Shown here piece by piece: positions 28,500 to 36,958 of a DNA stretch of 64,000 nt. This stretch comes from Variovorax sp. PMC12. Its GTDB lineage: Bacteria; Pseudomonadota; Gammaproteobacteria; Burkholderiales; Burkholderiaceae_C. How positions within the stretch are numbered: position 1 is the first letter of the stretch; each line of letters begins with the position of its first letter. The stretch is from assembly GCF_003019815.1 (NCBI RefSeq), contig NZ_CP027773.1, positions 124,001 through 188,000 on the forward strand, written 5' to 3'. The position numbers and the translations under genes are program-made. A model generated the notes under the pieces. It saw only the letters and a program-made list of their open reading frames with translations, was not told the DNA's origin and made no database searches.

Positions 28500-29633
28500 A
28501 TGAAAGCCGTCATTTCCGCCTATGCCCGTTCTCCCTTTCACTTCGCGAAGAAAGGCGCGCTGGCCGAGGTGCGCCCCGACACGCTGGCCGCCGACGTGGT
28601 GAAGGGCCTGCTGCAGCGCACCGACCTCGATCCCGCGCTGCTCGAAGACATCATCCTGGGCTGCGCCTACCCGGAGGCCTCGCAGGGCAACAACCTCGCG
28701 CGCATCGTCGGTCTGCTGGCCGGCCTGCCGCACGAGGTGGGCGGCATGACGGTGAACCGCTTCTGCGGCTCGTCGATGCAGGCGGTGCACATTGCCGCCG
28801 CGCAGATCGAGGCGGGCATGGGCGACGCGTTCCTGTGCGTGGGCGTGGAATCGATGACGGCGGTCCCGCAGGGCGGCTTCAACTTCTCGCCCAGCCCGGA
28901 ACTGCTGGCCGACACCGACGCCTACATCTCCATGGGCGAAACCGCCGAGAACGCGGCGCAGCGCTGGAACGTGAGCCGCGCCGACCAGGAGGCCTTCGCG
29001 GTGGAGTCGCACCGCAAGGCCGCCGCCGCACGCGCGGAGGGCCGGCTGGCGGGCGAGATCGTGCCGGTGCGGCTGGCCTCGGGCGACATCGTCGATGCCG
29101 ACGGCTGCATCCGCCCCAGCACTTCCGCCGAGGCGCTGGCGAACCTCAAGCCCGCATTCCGCCCCGACGGCGTGGTGACGGCCGGCACCTCGTCTCCGCT
29201 GACCGACGGCGCGGCGGTGGTGCTCGTCACCAGCGATGCGTTTGCCGCCAGGCATGGCCTGCAGGCGCTGGCACGCATCCGCTCGTTCGCGACCGTGGGC
29301 GTCGATCCCGCCGTCATGGGCATCGGCCCGATCCCCGCGACGCGCAAGGCGCTGGCCCGCGCCGGCCTGAGCGCCGCCGACCTGGACGTGATCGAGATCA
29401 ACGAAGCCTTCTCGTCGCAGGCGCTGGCCTGCATCCGCGACCTGGGCCTCGACCCCGCGAAGATCAACCTCGACGGTGGCGGCCTCTCCATCGGCCATCC
29501 GCTGGGCGCGACCGGCGCACGCATCACCGGCAAGGCCGCGTCGCTGCTGGTGCGCGAGAAGGGGCGCTATGCGCTGGCCACGCAATGCATCGGCGGCGGG
29601 CAGGGCATCGCGACGATCCTCGAGCGCGCTTGA
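28500..29633 (+). CDS. Acetyl-CoA acyltransferase (FadA-like thiolase)
   Basis: 377 aa. Thiolase with Cys in NRFCGSSMQAVHIAAAQIE, His in NEAFSSQALACI and SIGHPLGATGARITGKAA, and Cys in CIGGGQGIATILERA. It resembles degradative thiolases of fatty-acid and aromatic side-chain breakdown. The start is the ATG after TTGGAGCCATTC. It is followed by a MaoC hydratase, with which it should complete the last steps of beta-oxidation of an unknown acyl-CoA, under TetR control. An earlier in-frame start would lie inside the operator. Confidence 0.93.
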   Translation: MKAVISAYARSPFHFAKKGALAEVRPDTLAADVVKGLLQRTDLDPALLEDIILGCAYPEASQGNNLARIVGLLAGLPHEVGGMTVNRFCGSSMQAVHIAAAQIEAGMGDAFLCVGVESMTAVPQGGFNFSPSPELLADTDAYISMGETAENAAQRWNVSRADQEAFAVESHRKAAAARAEGRLAGEIVPVRLASGDIVDADGCIRPSTSAEALANLKPAFRPDGVVTAGTSSPLTDGAAVVLVTSDAFAARHGLQALARIRSFATVGVDPAVMGIGPIPATRKALARAGLSAADLDVIEINEAFSSQALACIRDLGLDPAKINLDGGGLSIGHPLGATGARITGKAASLLVREKGRYALATQCIGGGQGIATILERA

Positions 29634-29672
29634 ACGGTCCGAGAATGCGGCCACGAACCCCAAGGAGAACCG

Positions 29673-30152
29673 ATGACGGCAACCCCTGAAACCGGCGCCA
29701 GGCCCAAGCTGTACCTCGAAGACCTGTCCGTCGGCGACCGCTTCCGCAGCACCGAACACGCGCTGGACGTGGCGCAGATCCAGGCCTTCGCGCGGCAGTT
29801 CGACCCGCAGCCCTTCCACACCGACGAAGAGGCCGCGAAGAAGACTTTCTTCGGCGGGCTGGCCGCGAGCGGCTGGCACACCGCGGCGCTCACCATGAAG
29901 CTGCTGGTCGAAAGCGGCATCCCGCTGGCCGACGGCATCATCGGTTCAGGCGGCGAGCTGCAATGGCCCAAGCCCACGCGGCCCGGCGACGTGCTGCATG
30001 TGGTGAGCGAGGTGGTCGATATCGTGCCCTCGCGCTCCAAGCCCGGCCGCGCGATGGTCACCATGCGCTGCCAGACGCTCAACCAGCGCGGCGATGTGCT
30101 TCAGCACTTCACGCCCAGGCTGGTGGTGCACGCCAGGCCGGCGGCGGCCTGA
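29673..30152 (+). CDS. MaoC-family (R)-enoyl-CoA hydratase-like protein
   Basis: 159 aa. Hot-dog fold hydratase with the catalytic Asp/His pair in QFDPQPFHTDEEAA and the GLAASGWHTAALTMKLL loop. It probably hydrates an enoyl-CoA in the same pathway as the upstream thiolase. The ATG follows AAGGAGAACCG. The gene ends 9 bp before the antiparallel DUF455 microgene. Confidence 0.9.
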   Translation: MTATPETGARPKLYLEDLSVGDRFRSTEHALDVAQIQAFARQFDPQPFHTDEEAAKKTFFGGLAASGWHTAALTMKLLVESGIPLADGIIGSGGELQWPKPTRPGDVLHVVSEVVDIVPSRSKPGRAMVTMRCQTLNQRGDVLQHFTPRLVVHARPAAA

Positions 30153-30161
30153 GTCGGGGTT

Positions 30162-30230
30162 TCAAAACACCCGCAGGCCCAGTTCCTCGACCAGCGAGGC
30201 GACCTGCCGGTGCGAGATCGCCTCGGTCAT
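30162..30230 (-). CDS. Putative 22-residue peptide coupled to the DUF455 gene
   Basis: ATG overlaps the DUF455 stop (ATGA at 30227-30230) and reads MTEAISHRQVASLVEELG, ending LRVF, then a stop. About 20 of 22 third positions are G or C, as in the neighbouring genes and more than expected of random sequence. It may be a translated microprotein or the remnant of a longer gene. I do not recognise it. Confidence 0.35.
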   Translation of the reverse strand: MTEAISHRQVASLVEELGLRVF

Positions 30231-31039
30231 TCGGGGCGGGAGTCGGCCAGGGCGCGCAGTTCTTCGGGGCTGAAGCCGGCCCGGCTGCGCGCCTCGAGAT
30301 TGAAGGGCGGCTTGTGGCGCGGCGCGTCGTAGCGCGCGACCAAGGCCGGATAGGTGGCCTCGGGGTCGATGCCGGCGCGCTCGCACAGCCAGCGGTACCA
30401 GTGGTTGCCGATGGCCACATGGCCCACTTCGTCGCGCAGGATGATGTCCAGGATCTCGACCGCCCGCAGCGCATCGGGCGTGTTCACCCGCTTGAGCTTG
30501 GCCTGGATCAGCGGCGTGGCGTCCAGCCCGCGCGCCTCCAGCGTGCGCGGCACGAGCGCCATGCGGCCGAGCACATCGTCCTTGGTCTTCTCGCACATGT
30601 TCCAGAGGCCGTCATGGCCCGGAAAGTCGCCGTAGCGCCAGCCCATGTCCTGCAGGTGCGTGTGCAGCAGCGTGAAGTGCAGCGCTTCTTCGTCGGCCAC
30701 GCGCAGCCAGTCGCGGTAGTAGGCCTCGGGCATGCCGTCGTAGCGCCACACGGCGTCGAGTGCGAGGTTGATGGCATTGAACTCGATGTGGCAGATCGAA
30801 TGGATCAGCGCGGCCCGGCCATCGGGCGTGAACGGCGAGCGCTTCTGCACCGCGGTGGCGGCCACGCGCACGGGCTTTTCCGGGCGGCCGGGCACGCCGG
30901 TGTCGTCGCCGGGTGTGCGGATCGGGTCGGTTGCTATGGAATCGGTAGCGCCGTGCAGAGAAATGGCGCGCGTTGCAGCCACCTTCTGTTCGGGATCGGA
31001 GAGGCGCAGCGCGGCCAGCGCGCTCAATCGGGGGTGCAT
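30227..31039 (-). CDS. DUF455 ferritin-like protein
   Basis: 270 aa, mostly helical. Ferritin-like carboxylates and His lie in IHSICHIEFNAINLALDAVW, VADEEALHFTLLHTHLQ and ILDIILRDEVGHVAIGNHW, consistent with a dinuclear metal site. The family is related to MiaE-like hydroxylases; the substrate is unknown. The start gives MHPRLSALAALRL. It is divergent from the gamma carbonic anhydrase gene, the starts being 37 bp apart, so the promoters must overlap the coding regions. Confidence 0.85.
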   Translation of the reverse strand: MHPRLSALAALRLSDPEQKVAATRAISLHGATDSIATDPIRTPGDDTGVPGRPEKPVRVAATAVQKRSPFTPDGRAALIHSICHIEFNAINLALDAVWRYDGMPEAYYRDWLRVADEEALHFTLLHTHLQDMGWRYGDFPGHDGLWNMCEKTKDDVLGRMALVPRTLEARGLDATPLIQAKLKRVNTPDALRAVEILDIILRDEVGHVAIGNHWYRWLCERAGIDPEATYPALVARYDAPRHKPPFNLEARSRAGFSPEELRALADSRPE

Positions 31040-31076
31040 CCCTACAATTCTAGTTTTGCCCCCGGAGACAACCACG

Positions 31077-31601
31077 ATGGCGATTTATGAATTGGACGGC
31101 GTTGCACCGACCCTCGGCGAAGGCGCATGGGTGGCCGACAGCGCGCAGGTGATGGGCAACGTCAAGCTGGCCGACAACGCGAGCGTGTGGTTCGGCGCGG
31201 TGCTGCGCGGCGACACCGAGACGCTGACCATCGGACGCAACAGCAACATCCAGGACCTGTCGGTGCTGCATGCCGACATCGGCTGCCCGCTGACCATCGG
31301 CGACAACGTCACCGTGGGCCACCAGGTGATGCTGCACGGCTGCACCGTCGGCGACAACTCGCTCATCGGCATCCAGGCCGTGGTCTTGAATAACGCGAAG
31401 ATCGGCCGCAATTCGATCGTTGGCGCCGGCAGCGTCGTGACCGAGGGCAAGGAGTTTCCGGACAACTCGCTCATCATCGGCTCGCCGGCCAAGGTGGTGC
31501 GCACCCTCGATGACGCCGCGGCCGCCCGGCTGCGCCAGAGCGCCGAGCACTATGTAGAGAACGCCCATCGCTTCGCGAAGGGCCTCAAGAAGATCGCCTG
31601 A
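31077..31601 (+). CDS. Gamma-class carbonic anhydrase family protein
   Basis: 174 aa. Left-handed beta-helix with hexapeptide repeats (residues ~15-140). The zinc-binding His residues of gamma carbonic anhydrases are visible in SVLHADIGCP, VTVGHQVMLHGCTVG. It may hydrate carbon dioxide or act as a structural homologue such as YrdA; activity cannot be told. GGAG lies 12 nt before the ATG. A -10-like TACAAT lies in the interval shared with the divergent DUF455 gene. Confidence 0.92.
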   Translation: MAIYELDGVAPTLGEGAWVADSAQVMGNVKLADNASVWFGAVLRGDTETLTIGRNSNIQDLSVLHADIGCPLTIGDNVTVGHQVMLHGCTVGDNSLIGIQAVVLNNAKIGRNSIVGAGSVVTEGKEFPDNSLIIGSPAKVVRTLDDAAAARLRQSAEHYVENAHRFAKGLKKIA

Positions 31602-31640
31602 CCGGTTCGGTTGCAGGCACACAGAGAGAAAGAAAACGTT

Positions 31641-32639
31641 TTGAGCGAGCTGCACAAATTCCTGTTCGATGGCCTGCCGGTGCGCGGCATGATCGTGCGC
31701 CTGACAGATGCGTGGCAGGAGATCCTTGCGCGGCGCGCCTCCAACACCGCCACCGGCGCCTACCCGCCGCCCGTGGCCGAACTGCTCGGCGAAATGACGG
31801 CCGCCGCCACGCTGATGCAGGCCAACATCAAGTTCAACGGCGCGCTGATCCTGCAGATCTTCGGCGACGGCCCGGTCAAGGTGGCCGTGGCCGAGGCCAG
31901 GCCCGACCTGAGCCTGCGCGCCACCGCCAAGGTGATCGGCGAGCTGCCGGCCGACGCGCGGCTGCCCGACATGGTCAACGTGAACAACAAGGGCCGCTGC
32001 GCCATCACGCTCGACCCCAAGGACAAGCTGCCGGGCACGACGCCCTACCAGGGCGTGGTACCGCTGTTCGACGACAACGGCGAAAAGCTCGGCAAGCTCA
32101 GCGACGTGCTGCAGCACTACATGCTGCAGAGCGAGCAGCTCGACACCACCCTGGTGCTCGCGGCCGACGACAAGGTGGCCGCGGGCCTCTTGATCCAGCG
32201 CCTGCCCGTGAAGGGCGAGGGCAACCTCGAAGGCACTTCCAGCAAGGACCACGACCAGGCCAACGAAGACCAGATCGGCCTGAACGAGGACTACAACCGC
32301 ATCTCGATCCTCGCCTCCAGCCTGACGCGCGACGAATTGCTCACGCTCGACATCGAGACCATTCTTCGCCGCCTTTTCTGGGAAGAGAGGCTGCTGCGCT
32401 TCGAGCCGCAGGCCGGCCTGCTGGGCCCGCACTTCGCCTGCACCTGCGGGCGCGAGCGCGTGGCGCAGATGATCCGCGGCCTGGGCGTGGAGGAGGCCGA
32501 GAGCATCCTCGCCGAGCGCGGCGACATCGAGGTGGGCTGCGACTTCTGCGGCAAGCAGTACCGCTTCGACGCGGTCGACACCGCGCAGATCTTCAGGCCG
32601 CCGACGGACCAGATTCCGGGCAGCCCGGTCGTCCAGTAG
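31641..32639 (+). CDS. hslO: Redox-regulated chaperone Hsp33
   Basis: 332 aa. Holdase activated by oxidation of its C-terminal zinc centre. The four zinc Cys are visible in CTCGRERVAQMIRGLG and EVGCDFCGKQYRFD. The N-terminal part has LFDGLPVRGMIVRLTDAW and the substrate-binding domain follows. The start is read as TTG giving LSELHKFLFDG; no ATG or GTG fits. A purine-rich GAGAGAAAG lies about 12 nt upstream. It ends 27 bp from the convergent gene at 32667. Confidence 0.93.
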   Translation: MSELHKFLFDGLPVRGMIVRLTDAWQEILARRASNTATGAYPPPVAELLGEMTAAATLMQANIKFNGALILQIFGDGPVKVAVAEARPDLSLRATAKVIGELPADARLPDMVNVNNKGRCAITLDPKDKLPGTTPYQGVVPLFDDNGEKLGKLSDVLQHYMLQSEQLDTTLVLAADDKVAAGLLIQRLPVKGEGNLEGTSSKDHDQANEDQIGLNEDYNRISILASSLTRDELLTLDIETILRRLFWEERLLRFEPQAGLLGPHFACTCGRERVAQMIRGLGVEEAESILAERGDIEVGCDFCGKQYRFDAVDTAQIFRPPTDQIPGSPVVQ

Positions 32640-32648
32640 GCAGCCTGT

Positions 32649-32679
32649 CGAAGCGCGCTCGCGGACTCAGCGCGCTTCG
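32649..32679. terminator. Hairpin between convergent genes
   Basis: CGAAGCGCGCT (32649-32659) pairs with AGCGCGCTTCG (32669-32679), a perfect 11-bp stem that overlaps the stop codon of the minus-strand gene. There is no T-run, so it may pause or stabilise transcripts from hslO and its convergent neighbour. Confidence 0.45.
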
Positions 32680-33641
32680 CTGCTGTCGAAGCCGCCGAAC
32701 GAAATGTCCGGCGCGCTCGTGTTGTGCTTCGACGGCAGGCTTCGGCCGAAGCGCACCTGCGTGGCCTGCAGGCTCTTGACCTCTGGCAGCGGCAGCACCT
32801 GCTGCGCGGCTTGCGGCGCGGCCTGCCAGCGCACTTCGCTCACGTCGGCGTTGTCCGGCGTCACGTACATCGAGCGCAGCACCGCGAAGGGCTGCGCATT
32901 CACCGTCGGCTTCGACAGGGTGACGTCGAGCGCGGTGCGCGTGCGGCTGATTTCGTCGACACGCGCCACCGCGCTGCCGCCGTTCGCAAAGCGCACGTGG
33001 ATCGCCAGCGGCTTCGGCACGATGCGGATCGACGCGATGCTCACCACCGGCCGCGCGGCCGCCTCCACCGGCCCGAGCAGGAACGAAGAGCCGTACACGC
33101 CGTCGCCGAAGCGCGGGTCCGGCAGCGGCTTGAGCCGCCAGTAGCCGTCCGACGGATAGAGCACGATGGCCTCGAGCGCCTTGCCGTTCTCCTTCCTGAA
33201 CACCTGCAGCAGATGGAAGCCACGGTCGCTGCGCTTGCCCACGGTCACGGGCACGCTCTGCGGGCGCCAGAAGGTCGGCAGCGTCATGCCGACGATGCGC
33301 CACTCGGCGTTGTCCAGCAGCACCACGGTGCGCTTCTTGAAGCGGTGCGCGGGGTCGGTGGGGTGGGCGCCGCCGTCGAAGTTGCAGCCCGAGAAGTCGG
33401 GCGCCGTGACGTCGTTGCCGATCTTGTCGAGATAGTCGGGCTGCAGCGCCTCGATGCGCATGTGGCGGATGCCGTCGCCGCGCAGGGTGAGGGAGACGTT
33501 GTCTTCCTCGGCGCAGGCGGTGGTCGTGGTGCCGTTCTCTATCGTGGCCGCGACGGGGGCGGCAGCGGCATGGCCGGCGGCCAGCAGCAGGGCGATGAAT
33601 GTGGTGGCAGGGGCGAGGCGCGCGGCTGTCGAAAGGGGCAT
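32667..33641 (-). CDS. Exported protein of unknown function
   Basis: 324 aa with a signal peptide (~1-28, ending AGHAAAA). The mature protein is rich in beta-type sequence (VSLTLRGDGIRHMRIEALQ, RPVVSIASIRIVPKPLAI) and has two Cys early (TACAEE and SGCNFDGG) that could form a disulfide. I do not recognise the family. It is single, between the convergent hslO and the NAD-salvage kinase operon. Codon use is like its neighbours. Confidence 0.75.
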   Translation of the reverse strand: MPLSTAARLAPATTFIALLLAAGHAAAAPVAATIENGTTTTACAEEDNVSLTLRGDGIRHMRIEALQPDYLDKIGNDVTAPDFSGCNFDGGAHPTDPAHRFKKRTVVLLDNAEWRIVGMTLPTFWRPQSVPVTVGKRSDRGFHLLQVFRKENGKALEAIVLYPSDGYWRLKPLPDPRFGDGVYGSSFLLGPVEAAARPVVSIASIRIVPKPLAIHVRFANGGSAVARVDEISRTRTALDVTLSKPTVNAQPFAVLRSMYVTPDNADVSEVRWQAAPQAAQQVLPLPEVKSLQATQVRFGRSLPSKHNTSAPDISFGGFDSSEAR

Positions 33642-33678
33642 CGGGTCTCCGGTGAAGGGGATGGTGCGCGCCGCTGGG

Positions 33679-34350
33679 TTACTCGCGGCGCGCGATCAGG
33701 TCGCTGAAGAGCTTATGTTCGCATTCCGGGTCGGAGCATTTCTCGCAAGGCCATGACCACGAGGAGGGCTTGGCTTCGAGCCGGCCGCGTGCGCGCGTGC
33801 GGCCTTCGTTGCCCGCGATCGAGTTGATCGCGTTCCAGGCGTTGGCAAAGCGCTCGCCGCCGCTGCCATGCACCACGGCGAACGAGAGCCTGGCGCCGAT
33901 GAGCGCGGCGCGCACCAGCGTGTCGGTCGGCTGCTGCGCATGCGGGCCGTCGCGCATGTCGTCGGCCACCCAGGGCAGGTCGAGCGCGGTGAGCAGCGTG
34001 ATGGCATAGCGCCGCTGCGCGGCCAGGGCGCCTTCGTAGAGCGAGGTGTCGGCGAACAGCTGTTCGCTGTAGACCGCCGTCATGAGCGCGGTGGTGTCGG
34101 CCACCACAACGCCCGACGCGGCGGCGACGCCGATGCGGCGGGTCTGTTCGTCGGCGATGGCCTGCTGTTCGTCGGGGCGCGGCGTGCGGCCTTCGCGCTC
34201 GCACCATTCGCGCAGGTATTCGCCAACGAGCGTTACCGGGGTTCCGCGGTCCCGCAGGCGCTGCGCGATGGCGCGCGCCAGCTCGGTCTTGCCGGTGCTT
34301 TCGGCGCCCAGCAGCGCGATGACGCAGCCGGTCGGCAGGGTGGGCGTCAT
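33679..34350 (-). CDS. NadR-like ribosylnicotinamide kinase (AAA-family ATPase)
   Basis: 223 aa. P-loop kinase of the NadR C-terminal type: Walker A LLGAESTGKTELARAIA, then VGEYLREWCEREGR and VADTTALMTAVYSEQLF, as in nicotinamide riboside kinases that phosphorylate the nucleoside after uptake. The start overlaps the pnuC stop (ATGA at 34347-34350), so translation is coupled to the matching transporter. An unusual tail, SWPCEKCSDPECEH near the C-terminus, has three Cys and a His and may bind a metal. It lacks the NMN adenylyltransferase domain of full NadR. Confidence 0.88.
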   Translation of the reverse strand: MTPTLPTGCVIALLGAESTGKTELARAIAQRLRDRGTPVTLVGEYLREWCEREGRTPRPDEQQAIADEQTRRIGVAAASGVVVADTTALMTAVYSEQLFADTSLYEGALAAQRRYAITLLTALDLPWVADDMRDGPHAQQPTDTLVRAALIGARLSFAVVHGSGGERFANAWNAINSIAGNEGRTRARGRLEAKPSSWSWPCEKCSDPECEHKLFSDLIARRE

Positions 34351-34979
34351 GCGCGTGCCGCCTGTGCCGCTTGCGGCAGGCGCTGCCGCCATGCCAGGTA
34401 ACCGGCCACGCTGAGCGCGGCGAACACCGCGTACAGCCCGACCGTGAGCCAAAGGCCCTTGTGGATGAACAGGCCCACGCTGACCACGTTCACCGCCAGC
34501 CAGACCAGCCAGTTCTCGATGAACTTGCGCCCGAGCAGGAACTGCCCGACCAGGCTCAGCCCGGTGGCGAAGCCGTCCCACCAGGGCACGTCGGTGTCGG
34601 TGAAGCGGCGCAGGAAGAGGGCGACGGCCGGCCACGCCAAGGCGCAGGCGGCCAGCGCGAGGGCAATGCCGCGCGGCGAAAGCCGGCTGACATGCAGGGC
34701 GCTCCCGTCCGCCCGGTGGCCGCGCAGCCACTGGGCCCAGCCCCACAGGGCGACGAAAGCGAAAAAGACCTGGAGCGAGGCGTCGCCGTAGATGCGCGCC
34801 TTGGCGAAGACGGCCACATAGAGCAGCGAACTGACGATGGCCAGCGGCCATCCCCAGTGGATCTCGCGCATGTTGCACCCGACCATGGCGAGCGCGAGGA
34901 GCGCGGCGACAAGTTCGAGCCAGCTGACGGGAGAGCCCCAGAGCAGGAATGCAGGGGCCGAGAGAAGCTCAAGGATCAG
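34347..34979 (-). CDS. pnuC: Nicotinamide riboside transporter PnuC
   Basis: 210 aa with ~7 membrane helices. PnuC features: WGSPVSWLELVAALLALA, HWGWPLAIVSSLLYVAVFA, FVALWGWAQWLRG and WDGFATGLSLVGQFLLGRKF. Family-like sequence continues 31 codons upstream of the first ATG (34886), and no ATG, GTG or TTG lies before the upstream stop. A CTG at 34979 with GGGGG 6 nt before it is the likely start, giving LILELLSAPAF. The gene follows ftsB by 51 bp and overlaps the kinase gene. Confidence 0.85.
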   Translation of the reverse strand: MILELLSAPAFLLWGSPVSWLELVAALLALAMVGCNMREIHWGWPLAIVSSLLYVAVFAKARIYGDASLQVFFAFVALWGWAQWLRGHRADGSALHVSRLSPRGIALALAACALAWPAVALFLRRFTDTDVPWWDGFATGLSLVGQFLLGRKFIENWLVWLAVNVVSVGLFIHKGLWLTVGLYAVFAALSVAGYLAWRQRLPQAAQAARA

Positions 34980-35030
34980 ATTCGCCCCCAGAGGGCACCG
35001 ACACGAAGTGCGCGAAGACTGGGGGTCATC

Positions 35031-35309
35031 TTAGTGCGCGATCTGGACGAACACTTCGTTCGGCTTCACCATGCCGAGTTCCGCCCGCGCGCGTTCCTCG
35101 ACCATTTCGAGGCCTTCCTTGAGGTCGTTGACCTCCGAGGTCAGGCGCTCGTTGTTCAGCGCGGCCTTGGCGTTGGCTTCCTTCTGGTCGGCCAGCTTGG
35201 TCCGCAGCTGCGCCACGTCGCGCACGCTGCCGCGCCCGTTCCACAGCTGCCACTGCAGGACGCCCAGCAGAAGCAGCAGGATGATCGGTGGAACGAGTCG
35301 GGCGCGCAT
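35031..35309 (-). CDS. ftsB: Cell division protein FtsB
   Basis: 92 aa. Bitopic membrane protein of the divisome, forming a complex with FtsL and FtsQ. N-terminal membrane helix ~4-22 (LVPPIILLLLLGVLQWQLW), then a coiled coil (~28-75) and a short ending AELGMVKPNEVFVQIA, typical of FtsB. It follows eno by 19 bp, the order usual for Proteobacteria. Confidence 0.93.
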   Translation of the reverse strand: MRARLVPPIILLLLLGVLQWQLWNGRGSVRDVAQLRTKLADQKEANAKAALNNERLTSEVNDLKEGLEMVEERARAELGMVKPNEVFVQIAH

Positions 35310-35328
35310 GCGCGGGGCGTCCAGTGCG

Positions 35329-36612
<1,284 letters not shown>

Positions 36613-36667
36613 CTTTTGTCTTTCTCTTTCGGTTCTCTTTGGCGGATGAATAAATGGGGCAGGGGGC

Positions 36668-36958
36668 TCAGAGGCCCTCGACGGCGATCATGTTCATGAT
36701 CGCGGCGCCGGCACGCGCTTCGCGGGCCTTGAGGTATTCGGGCGTGTCGTAGAAGGCCTTGGCCTTCTCGAAGCTGGCGAACTTGAGGATGACGACGCGC
36801 GTGGGCTTCCAGTCGCCCTCCAGCGGCTGCACCTGGCCGCCGCGCACGCACACTTCGGCGCCGTGCGCCTGCATGGCGGCGCTCGACCACTTCTTGTATT
36901 CCTCGTACTGCGTCGGGTTGGTCACCTCGACGTGGGCGATGACGTATCCGCTGCTCAT
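36668..36958 (-). CDS. DUF1330 family protein
   Basis: 96 aa, a dimeric alpha-beta-barrel (ferredoxin-like) fold family. GYVIAHVEVTNPTQYEEYKK and RVVILKFASFEKAKAFYDT are family signatures. No catalytic role is established. Its ATG overlaps the pyrG stop by 4 bp (ATGA), so translation is coupled; eno follows 55 bp later. Confidence 0.9.
   Translation of the reverse strand: MSSGYVIAHVEVTNPTQYEEYKKWSSAAMQAHGAEVCVRGGQVQPLEGDWKPTRVVILKFASFEKAKAFYDTPEYLKAREARAGAAIMNMIAVEGL

Noticed and set aside
34979..35031. Riboswitch upstream of pnuC
   Set aside because: Only 51 bp lie between ftsB and pnuC and no conserved aptamer motif is visible.
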